The position numbers and the translations under genes were made by a program. The notes below the pieces were generated by a model, which saw nothing but the letters and a program-made list of their open reading frames with translations, ran no database searches and was not told where the DNA came from. A DNA stretch of 64,000 nt from Pelagibius sp. Alg239-R121 (lineage in GTDB: Bacteria; Pseudomonadota; Alphaproteobacteria; Kiloniellales; Kiloniellaceae), in assembly GCF_947331435.1 (NCBI RefSeq), contig NZ_CAMZOF010000007.1, positions 248,001 through 312,000 on the forward strand. The letters run 5' to 3'. Position 1 is the stretch's first letter, and every line of letters begins with the position of its first letter. Below, piece after piece: positions 25,222 through 34,926 of this stretch.

Positions 25222-26127
25222 CTAGGCTTTAGAGCTTTGATCCTGCAGCGAGATCTCCAGTTGCGAGCGAAGCCAGGCTTCGAAAAGTTTTACGCTGCGC
25301 GATTTCTGCACGTGACGGCCGACCACCAGCCAATAGGACAGGCCGGTCGAATAGCGGCCGGGTAGAGGGGCCACCAGGCGGCCCATGGCCAGCCCGTCAG
25401 CGGCGAGCGTTTCCCACGCGAGGAAGACGCCCTGGCCGGCGACGGCGGCATCCAGACAGAGCGAGCCGTCTGAAAATGTCGGGCCGTCACCCAGAAGGGA
25501 CTCGTCGCGTCCATTGGGTGCCAGCCAGATATTCCAGCTGTAGACCTGGCCAGCGTCACGAATGATAGGCAGGTGGCGCAGGTCGTCAGGCGACTTGATC
25601 TGCTCCGCGAGAGCCGGACAGCAGACCGGAAAGATCCGCTGATCGATCAGTTTCTCGGCTTTAACGTCGCTCCAGCCGCCTTTGCCGACCCGGATGCAAA
25701 GGTCGACGTCCGAGAGGTTGGGGTCGATCAGCGCAACCGTTGCATCGACTCTTACCCGGATGCCGGGATGCTTCTTGTAGAAATCCTTCAGACGCCAAAC
25801 CAGCCACTTACTTGCAAAAACCGGAGCAACCGAGACCGTCAGGCTATCCTCGCGGCTGCGCTCTGCCAGCGCGACGGCCGCCGAGAGCTCAGCCATCCCG
25901 CCGCTCAGATGCCGCAAGACTGAGTCGCCGTGGGTGGTGAGCACAAGGCCCTTTGGGCGGCGTTCGAAGAGATCGCGGCCGAGCTGCAGCTCGGTTTTCT
26001 GGATCTGCTGGCTGACGGCGCCGGGAGTTACGCCCAGTTCTTCGGCTGCAGCACGAAGGGAGCCCAGGCGCCCCACCGCCTCAATGGCGCGCAAGCCACC
26101 CAGGTTGATGCGGTTCAGGTTTTTCAT
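25222..26127 (-). CDS. LysR-family transcriptional regulator (GcvA-like)
   Basis: A 301-residue regulator. The N-terminal winged HTH is AVGRLGSLRAAAEELGVTPGAVSQQIQKTELQLGRDLFERRPKG. The substrate domain starts near residue 90 with LTVSVAPVFASKWLVWRLKDF, typical of the GcvA/AmpR clade, which includes regulators of amino acid metabolism. It is divergent from a 63-residue ORF at 26199, with a 71-nt intergenic space. The target is unknown. Confidence 0.9.
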   Translation of the reverse strand: MKNLNRINLGGLRAIEAVGRLGSLRAAAEELGVTPGAVSQQIQKTELQLGRDLFERRPKGLVLTTHGDSVLRHLSGGMAELSAAVALAERSREDSLTVSVAPVFASKWLVWRLKDFYKKHPGIRVRVDATVALIDPNLSDVDLCIRVGKGGWSDVKAEKLIDQRIFPVCCPALAEQIKSPDDLRHLPIIRDAGQVYSWNIWLAPNGRDESLLGDGPTFSDGSLCLDAAVAGQGVFLAWETLAADGLAMGRLVAPLPGRYSTGLSYWLVVGRHVQKSRSVKLFEAWLRSQLEISLQDQSSKA

Positions 26128-26198
26128 ATAGCAACGCTATATCATTGAATAGAAAGGATCGATAGAAATTAGCATCTAAGCAGGCTTATGTTTTAGCC

Positions 26199-26390
26199 AT
26201 GCTAAATTTATACCATACCCTCAAAAGACTGATATGCCGGCCATTTTCCGGTAACCAAAATCAAATTGAATACCTCTGCCACTCCTGGTGGCGCGACCCG
26301 CTGTCCCACCCAGACCTGAAAAAAATGTCGCTGGATCAACTGGCCGATTTGCCTTTCGATCCTGCGGCCCTCAGGGACTGCTCCGAGTAA
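26199..26390 (+). CDS. Small protein (63 aa) divergent from LysR
   Basis: Starts MLNLYHTLKRLICRPFSGNQ and contains WWRDPLSHPDLKKMSLDQLADLPFDP. The WWRDPLSHPDL and LADLPF pieces look like a conserved small-protein motif in alphaproteobacteria, as I recall it. It could be a target of the divergent LysR gene. Length and composition are plausible, but no ribosome site is strong. Function unknown. Confidence 0.5.
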   Translation: MLNLYHTLKRLICRPFSGNQNQIEYLCHSWWRDPLSHPDLKKMSLDQLADLPFDPAALRDCSE

Positions 26391-26473
26391 TCCCGAAAGC
26401 CCAATCAACGGCTCAGAGGACACTGTGGTTGCGACGACAAGCCGATTGGATACTTGAGCCAGGCCGTCTGCCT

Positions 26474-27715
<1,242 letters not shown>

Positions 27716-27755
27716 CTAAGAATGTTCAGCAGGAAAGACGTAAGTCTGACCGAAC

Positions 27756-27803
27756 CAATTGGTTATGAGAAATGAATTTATCGGCTTTATCCATAACCAA
27801 TTG
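27756..27803. promoter_or_regulatory. Candidate PcaQ-type operator upstream of pobA
   Basis: Perfect 12-bp inverted repeat CAATTGGTTATG (27756-27767) and CATAACCAATTG (27792-27803) separated by 24 nt. The GGTTATG-N24-CATAACC core is repeated with the same spacing in front of pcaD. Placed between pcaQ stop and pobA, it most likely controls pobA. Confidence 0.65.
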
Positions 27804-27806
27804 TTG

Positions 27807-28739
27807 TCAGGATGCGCTTTTCTTTCTCTGGTTGTCAGGTACCTCCCGAATGGCCTGCATCAGCATCTGCACAGCGAGGCCAGGAGGGGAATCGACCCGG
27901 GTTGTGAGGCCTACGGGGCCGAGCGTGTCGGTCGTATCGACCGGCAGCTCGACGAGGACGCCATCGTCGATGGAATCGGCGGCAACACCCCGGGAGATGA
28001 TCCAGATTGCATTGGTTGTGCGCGTATAACTCCGGCCGAAGGCCATGGAAACAGTCTCGATCTGGTCTTCCGGAACGCCGATGCCGCTTGCAATCAGAAA
28101 GCGGTCGACGGCAGGCCGGATAATGGAATCTCGGGTCGGCATAAGGACCGGGAAAGACAGGATTTTTGCCAGGTCGAAAGTTTTGTCGGCGAGCAGCGGA
28201 TGGTCAGGCCTGACGACGAAGGAGACGCTCTCTGAATAGAGATGCTCGAACGATAACCCGGTCATCAGCTCAGGCTCACCCAAGCGCCCCACGACAAGGT
28301 CAAGCTCACCGACCCGTAAGCGGGATACGAGATAGCCGTTCGGGCCGGTGACGATCCGCACGATGGTTTCTACTCCGTCCTTTTTAAATGATTTCACCGC
28401 CGCCGGCATGACCAGGGCCGCAACCGTGGGAAGAGCACCGACTGTGATGGTCGCGCCATCTTTTGCGCGCGCCTGAGCGATGCTGTCCACGCCCTGGCGA
28501 AGGGCAGTCACGCTGGCACCGGCGTAGCGGAGGAAAACTTCACCGAAACGCGTGAGTGCAATGCTGCGCTTGCTGCGATCGAAGAGTTGGACGCCAAGAG
28601 TTTCTTCAAGTTCGCGCAGAGTTTTGGAGACCGCAGGCTGAGTGACCGACAGCGTGTCAGCTGCCTTTACCACGCTCTTCTGGCGCGAAACCTCCAGAAA
28701 GCATTGCAGGTGCCGGAATTTGATGCGCCGGTCGATCAT
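27807..28739 (-). CDS. pcaQ: LysR-type regulator of the protocatechuate operon
   Basis: About 310 residues from the ATG at 28737-28739 (MIDRRIKFRHLQCFLEV); a 16-residue longer form starting upstream is possible. HTH: QKSVVKAADTLSVTQPAVSKTLRELEETLGVQLFDRSKRSI. The effector domain begins TITVGALPTVAALVMPAAVK, as in PcaQ of Rhizobiales, which activates pca genes with beta-carboxy-cis,cis-muconate or gamma-carboxymuconolactone as inducer. It is divergent from pcaD, with a GGTTATG-N24-CATAACC dyad between them. Identity rests on homology and location. Confidence 0.92.
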   Translation of the reverse strand: MIDRRIKFRHLQCFLEVSRQKSVVKAADTLSVTQPAVSKTLRELEETLGVQLFDRSKRSIALTRFGEVFLRYAGASVTALRQGVDSIAQARAKDGATITVGALPTVAALVMPAAVKSFKKDGVETIVRIVTGPNGYLVSRLRVGELDLVVGRLGEPELMTGLSFEHLYSESVSFVVRPDHPLLADKTFDLAKILSFPVLMPTRDSIIRPAVDRFLIASGIGVPEDQIETVSMAFGRSYTRTTNAIWIISRGVAADSIDDGVLVELPVDTTDTLGPVGLTTRVDSPPGLAVQMLMQAIREVPDNQRKKSAS

Positions 28740-28767
28740 TAATGTAACTCGATTATATATGACGAAA

Positions 28768-28807
28768 TGGTTATGAAACAGGCTCAATATATAAATTTAC
28801 ATAACCA
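28768..28807. promoter_or_regulatory. PcaQ operator between pcaQ and pcaD
   Basis: TGGTATG-type half site written TGGTTATG (28768-28775), 24-nt spacer, CATAACCA (28800-28807): perfect 8-bp arms, half sites three helical turns apart. ATAACC half sites are known for PcaQ. Both divergent promoters could be served. Confidence 0.7.
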
Positions 28808-28890
28808 GTTCAAGTGCGCATCTTATTGTCGTGGAAAGACCGTTGATTGGCGCTAACCTTGAGACTGGTTCAAGTTGGAGAGAAACGAAA

Positions 28891-29709
28891 ATGAAGTTCG
28901 CAAAGATCAATGGGATCGTTATTCACTACGACGATCATGGTTCGGAAAACGCGACAGGCGCGGTGCCAACGCTGGTGTTCTCGAACTCGTTGGGCACAGA
29001 CTTTCGGGTCTGGGAACGTCTTGTCGTGCGTCTTCGCGATCTTATCGAGCGGCCTCTGCGAATTGTGCGCTATGACAAGCGCGGTCATGGCCTCTCTGAA
29101 GCACCTGCTGACCCTTACGTCATGAACGATCATGTCGGCGACCTTGCCGCGTTGCTGGACCACCTTGAGATCGAGCAGGCCGTTATCTGCGGTCTATCGG
29201 TCGGCGGGATCATCGCCCAGGGACTGACGGCCAGACATCCCAGACGAGTCAGCGGATTGGTGCTCAGTGACACGGCGCACAAGATTGGGCCACCTGAAAT
29301 GTGGAATGACCGCATAGCCAAGATCCGCGCAGGTGGGATCGAAGCACTAGCGGAGCCCATCCTTGAGCGTTGGTTTTCAAACGAACTGCGCCATAACCAG
29401 CCGGATGAATTGGCGGGTTGGCGCAGTATGCTCGTGCGTACGCCGGTCGCGGGTTATCTGGGCACCTCGGCAGCGATCCGCGATTCCGACATGACCGAGG
29501 CAGCACAGTCGATTGCGGTGCCGACTCTCTGCGTGGTGGGCGATGAAGACGGCTCGACACCACCGGATCTTGTGCGGGAGCTTGCCGGCCTGATTCAGGG
29601 GGCGCGTTTCGAAGTGATTGAAGGAGCTGGGCATCTGCCCTGCGTCGAGAAGCCGGACGTTCTAGCAGAATTGATGAGCGGTTTTCTAAAGGAGAACAAT
29701 CTTGTCTGA
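28891..29709 (+). CDS. pcaD: 3-oxoadipate enol-lactonase
   Basis: An alpha/beta hydrolase of about 272 residues from the ATG at 28891, preceded by GGAG. The nucleophile elbow is GLSVGGIIAQG, and the acid and His regions are VVGDEDGSTPPD and GAGHLPCVEKPD. It hydrolyses 3-oxoadipate enol-lactone to 3-oxoadipate in the protocatechuate branch of the beta-ketoadipate pathway. First gene of pcaDCHGB, in the gene order typical of alphaproteobacteria. Its stop overlaps the TTG start of pcaC by 8 nt. Confidence 0.94.
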   Translation: MKFAKINGIVIHYDDHGSENATGAVPTLVFSNSLGTDFRVWERLVVRLRDLIERPLRIVRYDKRGHGLSEAPADPYVMNDHVGDLAALLDHLEIEQAVICGLSVGGIIAQGLTARHPRRVSGLVLSDTAHKIGPPEMWNDRIAKIRAGGIEALAEPILERWFSNELRHNQPDELAGWRSMLVRTPVAGYLGTSAAIRDSDMTEAAQSIAVPTLCVVGDEDGSTPPDLVRELAGLIQGARFEVIEGAGHLPCVEKPDVLAELMSGFLKENNLV

Positions 29710-30118
29710 AAACCGATATGCGCAGGGGATGAAGACCCGGCGTGCGACCTTGGGAGAGCGTTACGTGGACGGCGCCGAAGCGAGAAAATCTCCTTTCGAC
29801 GAAGCCTTTCAGCGTTTCATTACCGAAGGAGCCTGGGGCTCGGTCTGGTCGCGTGATGAGATTACGCCGCGCGAGCGCAGCATGGTGACCATAGGTCTTC
29901 TGGCTGCGATGGGGCATCGCGACGAACTTGAGTTACACCTTCGCGCAACCCGCAATACAGGTGCAACAATGGAAGACGTAAAGGAAGTGCTGCTTCAGGT
30001 GGCCGTCTATGCCGGCGCGCCGCCGGCGAACACAGCGATCAAGATTGCCAAGGCAACCTATGCGGCTCTTGAGGCTGAGGAGGCTGCAGCGGCAAAAGAA
30101 AAGCAGGGTGGGGCATGA
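29702..30118 (+). CDS. pcaC: 4-carboxymuconolactone decarboxylase
   Basis: A 138-residue AhpD-fold enzyme that decarboxylates 4-carboxymuconolactone to 3-oxoadipate enol-lactone. Motifs are SVWSRDEITPRERSMVTIGLLAAMGHRDELELHLRA and the C-terminal QVAVYAGAPPANTAIKIA. It starts at a TTG (29702) with AAAGGAG 7 nt upstream. It overlaps pcaD at its 5' end and pcaH at its 3' end (ATGA), so it is translationally coupled on both sides. Note the non-ATG start. Confidence 0.95.
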   Translation: MSENRYAQGMKTRRATLGERYVDGAEARKSPFDEAFQRFITEGAWGSVWSRDEITPRERSMVTIGLLAAMGHRDELELHLRATRNTGATMEDVKEVLLQVAVYAGAPPANTAIKIAKATYAALEAEEAAAAKEKQGGA

Positions 30119-30822
30119 GCGAGAATCGCGCCTTTAAATCTCGGGACTGGGACAGCCATCCCGCCTATCTGAGTTCTGAGTATAAGTCGACGCGCCTGCG
30201 CAGTCCGACCAAGCCGCTGGTGCCGCTGGTGCAATCTCTATCGGAGATCACCGGACCGGTCTTTGGGCAGGAGAGCGTTGGCCCACTGGACGATGATCTG
30301 ACAAAAAACGGGGTCACCGGCGGCGAGCCACTGGGTGAACGCATCATTGTTGCCGGGCGGGTGCTGGACGAGGACGGGCGGCCTGTTCCGGACGCCCTGG
30401 TCGAGGTATGGCAGGCCAATTCAGCTGGGCGTTACATTCATGCTGTGGACCAGCACGACGCGCCGCTGGATCCTAATTTCTTTGGCGGCGGACGCTGTGC
30501 CACGGATGCCGAGGGGCGCTATTTCTTCAAGACCATCAAACCGGGCGCTTACCCTTGGGGCAACCACCACAATGCCTGGCGACCCAATCACATTCATTTC
30601 TCCCTCTTCGGACCCAGCTTTGCGACCCGTTTGGTGACACAGATGTATTTTCCCGGCGACCCATTGCTGGATCTCGATCCGATCTTTCTGGCAACCCCAA
30701 CTGCGGCACGCAGCCGCTTGGTGGCGGACTTTTCGCTCGATGTTACGGAACCCGGCTTCGCGCTGGGGTATGTTTTTGACATCGTGCTACGCGGCCGCAA
30801 CGAAACGCCGATGGAAACTTGA
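30115..30822 (+). CDS. pcaH: Protocatechuate 3,4-dioxygenase beta subunit
   Basis: A 235-residue beta subunit carrying the non-heme Fe(III) site of the intradiol ring-cleavage enzyme. The Fe ligands appear in GAYPWGNHHNAWRPNHIHFSLFG (Tyr and two His), with the second Tyr in VTQMYFPGDPL. The N-terminal part is the linker helix domain. It forms an (alpha-beta-Fe) unit with pcaG, which follows directly. Confidence 0.96.
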   Translation: MSENRAFKSRDWDSHPAYLSSEYKSTRLRSPTKPLVPLVQSLSEITGPVFGQESVGPLDDDLTKNGVTGGEPLGERIIVAGRVLDEDGRPVPDALVEVWQANSAGRYIHAVDQHDAPLDPNFFGGGRCATDAEGRYFFKTIKPGAYPWGNHHNAWRPNHIHFSLFGPSFATRLVTQMYFPGDPLLDLDPIFLATPTAARSRLVADFSLDVTEPGFALGYVFDIVLRGRNETPMET

Positions 30823-30825
30823 TTG

Positions 30826-31416
30826 ATGAAGAAGAAGCAAACGCCGTCGCAGACGGTTGGGCCGTTCTTCGCCTACGGTCTAACGCCCGAACAGTATGAC
30901 TATGACCTGACATCCATCGCGGTGCCTGAAGTCGGTGGTCAGGATGTGGAAGGAGAGCGGATCCGGATCGAAGGACAGGTTTTCGACGGTGAGGGAGCGC
31001 CGATTGGCGATGCCATGATCGAGATCTGGCAGGCAGATGCGGCCGGTCGCTACGCGCACTCCGCCGATGGTCGTGGTTCCAATGCAAACTTCACCGGATT
31101 TGGACGGGTGGGGACGGGCACCGATCCGCAACAGCGGTTTTTCTTCGAGACGATTCGACCCGGTGCAGTTGGGAACGGTCAGGCGCCTCATGTCAATGTC
31201 GTGGTCTTTATGCGAGGCATGCTCAGCCACGCCTATACACGTATCTATTTTCCTGAGAATGCAAAGGCTCACGCGAGCGATCCTGTTCTGTCGTCTGTAC
31301 CCGCTGAACGGCGAGAGACTTTGATCGCGCAGTTGGACGAAAGTGGAGCGATAAGAGTCTACCGGTTCGACATTCATATGCAGGGGCCGCAGGAGACAGT
31401 GTTTTTCGACGTTTGA
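30826..31416 (+). CDS. pcaG: Protocatechuate 3,4-dioxygenase alpha subunit
   Basis: About 196 residues from the ATG at 30826; a TTG 3 nt upstream is also possible. The fold matches the beta subunit without iron ligands: QTPSQTVGPFFAYGL, IRIEGQVFDGEGAPIGDAMIEIWQADAAGRYAH, and HVNVVVFMRGMLSHAYTRIYFPEN. It pairs with PcaH. It follows the pcaH stop with a 3-nt gap. Confidence 0.96.
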   Translation: MKKKQTPSQTVGPFFAYGLTPEQYDYDLTSIAVPEVGGQDVEGERIRIEGQVFDGEGAPIGDAMIEIWQADAAGRYAHSADGRGSNANFTGFGRVGTGTDPQQRFFFETIRPGAVGNGQAPHVNVVVFMRGMLSHAYTRIYFPENAKAHASDPVLSSVPAERRETLIAQLDESGAIRVYRFDIHMQGPQETVFFDV

Positions 31417-31436
31417 TTTCGAGTTAAGCTCCGCCG

Positions 31437-32777
31437 ATGACAGTTAGCCCCTTCGATTCTCTTATTTATGGTTCGCTGCTTTCGGACCGTGACGTTGCCA
31501 GTCTGTTTGACGATCAGGTCTATGTCGACAACATGGTCCGTTTCGAGGCTGCTTTGGCGCGCGTACAGGGCCGGTTGGGGATCATTCCAGGCGGCGCCGC
31601 TGAACAACTCCACGAGACTTTGGCGCAGATCGACTTGCCGGCTGCAGAACTGGCGGTTGGGACCGCCGATGCAGGCGTTCCGGTGCCGGCTCTGGTCGCG
31701 GCCTTGCGAAAAAAGATAGACGGGTCCGCCGCGCAGTATCTGCACTGGGGAGCCACCAGCCAGGATGTTATGGATACAGCGTTGGTCCTGACACTGGCAC
31801 GTACGATCAAGCTCCTTGAGCTGCGACTCGATAAAGTCATCGAAAGTCTAAAGGTCCTGGCGGACCAGCATCGTGAGACGGTGATGGCGGCACGCACCCG
31901 CTCGCAGCAGGCACTGCCGATGACGTTCGGCTTGAAGGTGACGAGCTGGCTCGGACCGCTTCAACGGCATCGGGTGCGTCTTGACCAACTGCGTCCACGG
32001 TTGCTTGTCGTTCAGTTCGGCGGGGCGGTCGGTACGCTTTCTGCGCTGGGTGGGCGCGGGTTGGAAGTGATGGAGGCCTTGGCATCGGAACTGGACCTGA
32101 ATTCACCTGGCGTACCCTGGCAGGTGCAGCGCGACGGCCTCGCGGAATTTGCCGGCTGGTTGTCGCTGGTCTCGGGAAGTCTCGGTAAGATGGGACAGGA
32201 TGTCGTGCTGATGGCGCAGTCCGAAGTTGGCGAATTGCGCGAAGGCGGGCAGGCGTCGGGAGGGGGAGGCCGCGGCGGCTCCAGCACGATGCCACAGAAG
32301 TCCAATCCTGTATCCAGTGAAGCGCTGGTGACCGCGGCGAAGATGAATGCCACCCTGCTGCCCGCGGTGCACCAAGCTTTGTTGCAGGAGCATGAACGCG
32401 GCGGTGCAGCCTGGCAACTCGAATGGCTCACGTTGCCGCAGATGGCGGTCTGTACGGCGGTGTCGTTGAAACACGGCCTCTATCTGGCGGAAAACCTGGA
32501 GGTTGACGCTGTGCGGATGCGGGCAAATCTGGACAGGTCCAATGGTCTGTTGCTGGCTGAAGCTGCAACTTTCGCGCTGGCCGAGCACATGCCACGCCCC
32601 GAAGCGCAAGCTCTGGTCAAGGAGAGCTGTGGGGCGGCACTGGCGAGTGGACGGCACCTGATGGATTTGCTGGCCGAACGTAGCGACGCACCGGTCGATT
32701 GGGCGAAGGTCCGGGATCCGGCCAATTATCTGGGGGTGACCGGCGAACTGATCGACCGGGTAATCAAGGGCGGCTAA
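31437..32777 (+). CDS. pcaB: 3-carboxy-cis,cis-muconate cycloisomerase
   Basis: A 446-residue member of the fumarase/aspartase superfamily, with the signature GGSSTMPQKSNPVSSEALV and the N-terminal FDDQVYVDNMVRFEAALARVQGRLG. It converts 3-carboxy-cis,cis-muconate to 4-carboxymuconolactone, the step between PcaHG and PcaC. It is the last of the pca set here; pcaIJF are not in the window. Confidence 0.95.
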   Translation: MTVSPFDSLIYGSLLSDRDVASLFDDQVYVDNMVRFEAALARVQGRLGIIPGGAAEQLHETLAQIDLPAAELAVGTADAGVPVPALVAALRKKIDGSAAQYLHWGATSQDVMDTALVLTLARTIKLLELRLDKVIESLKVLADQHRETVMAARTRSQQALPMTFGLKVTSWLGPLQRHRVRLDQLRPRLLVVQFGGAVGTLSALGGRGLEVMEALASELDLNSPGVPWQVQRDGLAEFAGWLSLVSGSLGKMGQDVVLMAQSEVGELREGGQASGGGGRGGSSTMPQKSNPVSSEALVTAAKMNATLLPAVHQALLQEHERGGAAWQLEWLTLPQMAVCTAVSLKHGLYLAENLEVDAVRMRANLDRSNGLLLAEAATFALAEHMPRPEAQALVKESCGAALASGRHLMDLLAERSDAPVDWAKVRDPANYLGVTGELIDRVIKGG

Positions 32778-32804
32778 CCGCACTTGCGATGTCAGAGGCC
32801 AGGC

Positions 32805-33587
32805 GTGAACAAGCCACTTTGGGTCGTGCAGGATAATCTCGGGAACGGCGAAGACTACGTACGTTTGCTGACTGCTTTTGACTCCCTGAATCTGCCTTAT
32901 CACCCGGTGAGCATTGTCCCCTTCGCAGATGACTTCCCGGACGTGGACTGGGAAGGTCCGCTGGTGGCTTATGGTTCGACGCGCTTCGTCACCAATGTTC
33001 ATCGCGCGGGGAAATGGACGCCCGGCGTCTTTTTCGACGAAGACGCCTTTACCATGGGCCAATACATCGAGCGCTATGGCGACAGGGTTCTGAACGCGGC
33101 CGGACAGCTCACGACGATTGCTGAATTCTCTGCACGGGATTATCAGCCGGGAGAGGTTCTCTTCGTCCGCCCTGATCGCGATCTGAAGGAGTTCGAGGCG
33201 CGAGTCTCCGAAGTGGAGGCGCTCGGCGCGTGGTTCGTAAAAATCCGGGATGATGATTTCGAGTTGAAGGCCGATACCCCAATTCTCGTGGCAAAACCTC
33301 TTCAAATCGAAGCCGAGTGGCGCCTTTTCATGGTGAAGGGACGATGTGTTGGCGGCAGCTGTTATCGAACAGCGGGGTTGCTGGATATCGCGGCGCCAGT
33401 ACCAGAGGAGGTCACGGCTTTCGCTGAAAGCATGGCGGACATCTGGTCGCCGGCGGAGGTATTTGTGTTGGACATCGGTCTGGTCGCAAATGATCTAAAG
33501 ATCATCGAAATCAACTGTTTCAACAGTTCCGGATTCTACGCCAGCGATGTCGAGACGATTGTGCAGGAAGTCTCGAACGCGGTCTGA
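32805..33587 (+). CDS. ATP-grasp domain protein (DUF4343-like) at the end of the pca operon
   Basis: About 260 residues from a GTG at 32805, 28 nt after pcaB. The N-terminal domain is Rossmann-like (PLWVVQDNLGNGEDYVRLLTAF), and the C-terminal half carries ATP-grasp features: the substrate-side EAEWRLFMVKGRCVGGSCYR and the Mg/ATP acid residues in EVFVLDIGLV and IEINCFNSSGFY. It matches DUF4343 ATP-grasp proteins. Such enzymes ligate an amino or carboxyl group with ATP. Its link to protocatechuate catabolism is unclear, and no promoter separates it from pcaB. Confidence 0.8.
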   Translation: MNKPLWVVQDNLGNGEDYVRLLTAFDSLNLPYHPVSIVPFADDFPDVDWEGPLVAYGSTRFVTNVHRAGKWTPGVFFDEDAFTMGQYIERYGDRVLNAAGQLTTIAEFSARDYQPGEVLFVRPDRDLKEFEARVSEVEALGAWFVKIRDDDFELKADTPILVAKPLQIEAEWRLFMVKGRCVGGSCYRTAGLLDIAAPVPEEVTAFAESMADIWSPAEVFVLDIGLVANDLKIIEINCFNSSGFYASDVETIVQEVSNAV

Positions 33588-33635
33588 TTGAAAGCTGGCA
33601 TCGGCAGGATCATGCGGTGAGAGGAGAGCGCTCTA

Positions 33636-34235
33636 TCAGACAAGTGCTCTATCGAGAAATTCCAGGCGGTCTTGGCCCCAGAAGATTTCCCCGTCCGGGA
33701 GAACGTAGCTCGGTGCACCGAAGACTCCCGCTTGAACCGCCTCAGAAGTATTTCGGTCGTAACGCGCAGCGGTCTCCTCAAATGAAGCGGCACCGGACTC
33801 CAGTGCCGCGGGATCGAACCCGGCACGTTGAGCTGCGGCGGCAAGTACGTTGGCGTCGCCGATATCCTCTTCGCGCGCCCAGACGGCCCGCCCGATTTCA
33901 GTCAGCAACGGCAAGGCGTTCTGATGTGAATCGGCGGCGCTGAGCAACAATCGCACAGCGGGCAGATGGTCGGCGCCGCTATGTGCCGGTTGCAGGTTAA
34001 TTGGGACCTTAAGCAGGTCACTCCAGCGTCTGAGTTCCATCAAACGATACGCCTTGCGTTCAGGTGCGCGCTTGGGAAGCGGCAGTCCGCCAGTCTGAGA
34101 GAAGATCTCATGGAACTTTGCCGGCTTTATATTGACGCTGCAGTTTTTCCGGAGGGCGATTTCCTCGAGCCTTGGGTTCCCGAGATAAACCCACGGTGAG
34201 GTCACGCTGAGGTAATAGTCGATGTGTGTTTTCAT
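33636..34235 (-). CDS. 2-hydroxychromene-2-carboxylate isomerase-like (DsbA/GST kappa) protein
   Basis: A 199-residue thioredoxin-fold protein. The nucleophile region is DYYLSVTSPWVYLGNPRLEEI (Ser rather than a CxxC), followed by a helical insertion and the closing GVFGAPSYVLPDGEIFWGQDRLEFLDRAL, characteristic of HCCA isomerases. It is the third gene of an apparent crotonase, TetR, isomerase operon on the minus strand. The family isomerises glutathione-linked chromenes in naphthalene breakdown, but many members have other roles, so the substrate is unknown. Confidence 0.85.
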   Translation of the reverse strand: MKTHIDYYLSVTSPWVYLGNPRLEEIALRKNCSVNIKPAKFHEIFSQTGGLPLPKRAPERKAYRLMELRRWSDLLKVPINLQPAHSGADHLPAVRLLLSAADSHQNALPLLTEIGRAVWAREEDIGDANVLAAAAQRAGFDPAALESGAASFEETAARYDRNTSEAVQAGVFGAPSYVLPDGEIFWGQDRLEFLDRALV

Positions 34236-34284
34236 TCAACCAGCCTGCCGCAATCGGACATCGGCGAGCAATGGAAAATTGGCT

Positions 34285-34902
34285 TCAGATCTGATTGACG
34301 TAATCTGCGAACAGCGCAGGTGCCCGTTTTTTGAACAGCCGAAGTCGCCCGGTCTGCTCCAGGATCAATAGTCCTGTTGCCTGGGCGATAGCTGATGCGG
34401 TTGTACCTGCAGGGTCCGGTTTACCGGCTGTCGCAAAGGCTGCCTCGACCAGGTCGAACACCTCTCGGAGTTGCTTGTTCAGCGCGCGGTTCAGTTTGCT
34501 GCTCAGTCCGGCGGGTTTCATGCCGCCGAAGAGATAGAGCCCCAAGGCGAGATCATCAGGATTTGCATGGTAGTGGTCGAAAAAGGCCTGCAAGGCCGCG
34601 CGCGCTTGCCTGCTTGTCTCGGGTTCCCGTAGAACCGCAGCGGCGACCCGTTCTTTCAGGACTGACAATGTCCGCGAAAGGACCGCCGCATAGAGCTCTT
34701 CCTTGCCTTCAAAATAGGGATAGATCGCACCAGTCGTGCAACCTGCCTCGGCGGCGATAGCGCGCATGGTTGCGCCCTCCAGCCCCATGTCGCTGAAGAC
34801 CCTCTTGGCGGCTTCGACCAGGAGGTTGGTGCGAACATCGCGCATGGCATCGGCGCGACGACGGCGTGCCCTGCCGCTTGCTTCTGGATAGGTCAAGGCC
34901 AC
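34285..34902 (-). CDS. TetR-family transcriptional regulator
   Basis: About 205 residues from a GTG at 34900-34902. HTH: LLVEAAKRVFSDMGLEGATMRAIAAEAGCTTGAIYPYFEGKEELYAAVL, then a helical ligand domain. It lies 24 nt after the crotonase stop, in the same operon. A palindrome upstream of the crotonase (35841-35853) is the candidate operator. An acyl-CoA or aromatic ligand is a guess. Confidence 0.88.
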   Translation of the reverse strand: MALTYPEASGRARRRRADAMRDVRTNLLVEAAKRVFSDMGLEGATMRAIAAEAGCTTGAIYPYFEGKEELYAAVLSRTLSVLKERVAAAVLREPETSRQARAALQAFFDHYHANPDDLALGLYLFGGMKPAGLSSKLNRALNKQLREVFDLVEAAFATAGKPDPAGTTASAIAQATGLLILEQTGRLRLFKKRAPALFADYVNQI

Positions 34903-34926
34903 AACCTCGCTGTTGAAGCCTTGTGA

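Noticed and set aside
32103-33305. 400-residue minus-strand open frame across pcaB and the ATP-grasp gene
   Set aside because: It is antisense to two supported genes and matches no family.
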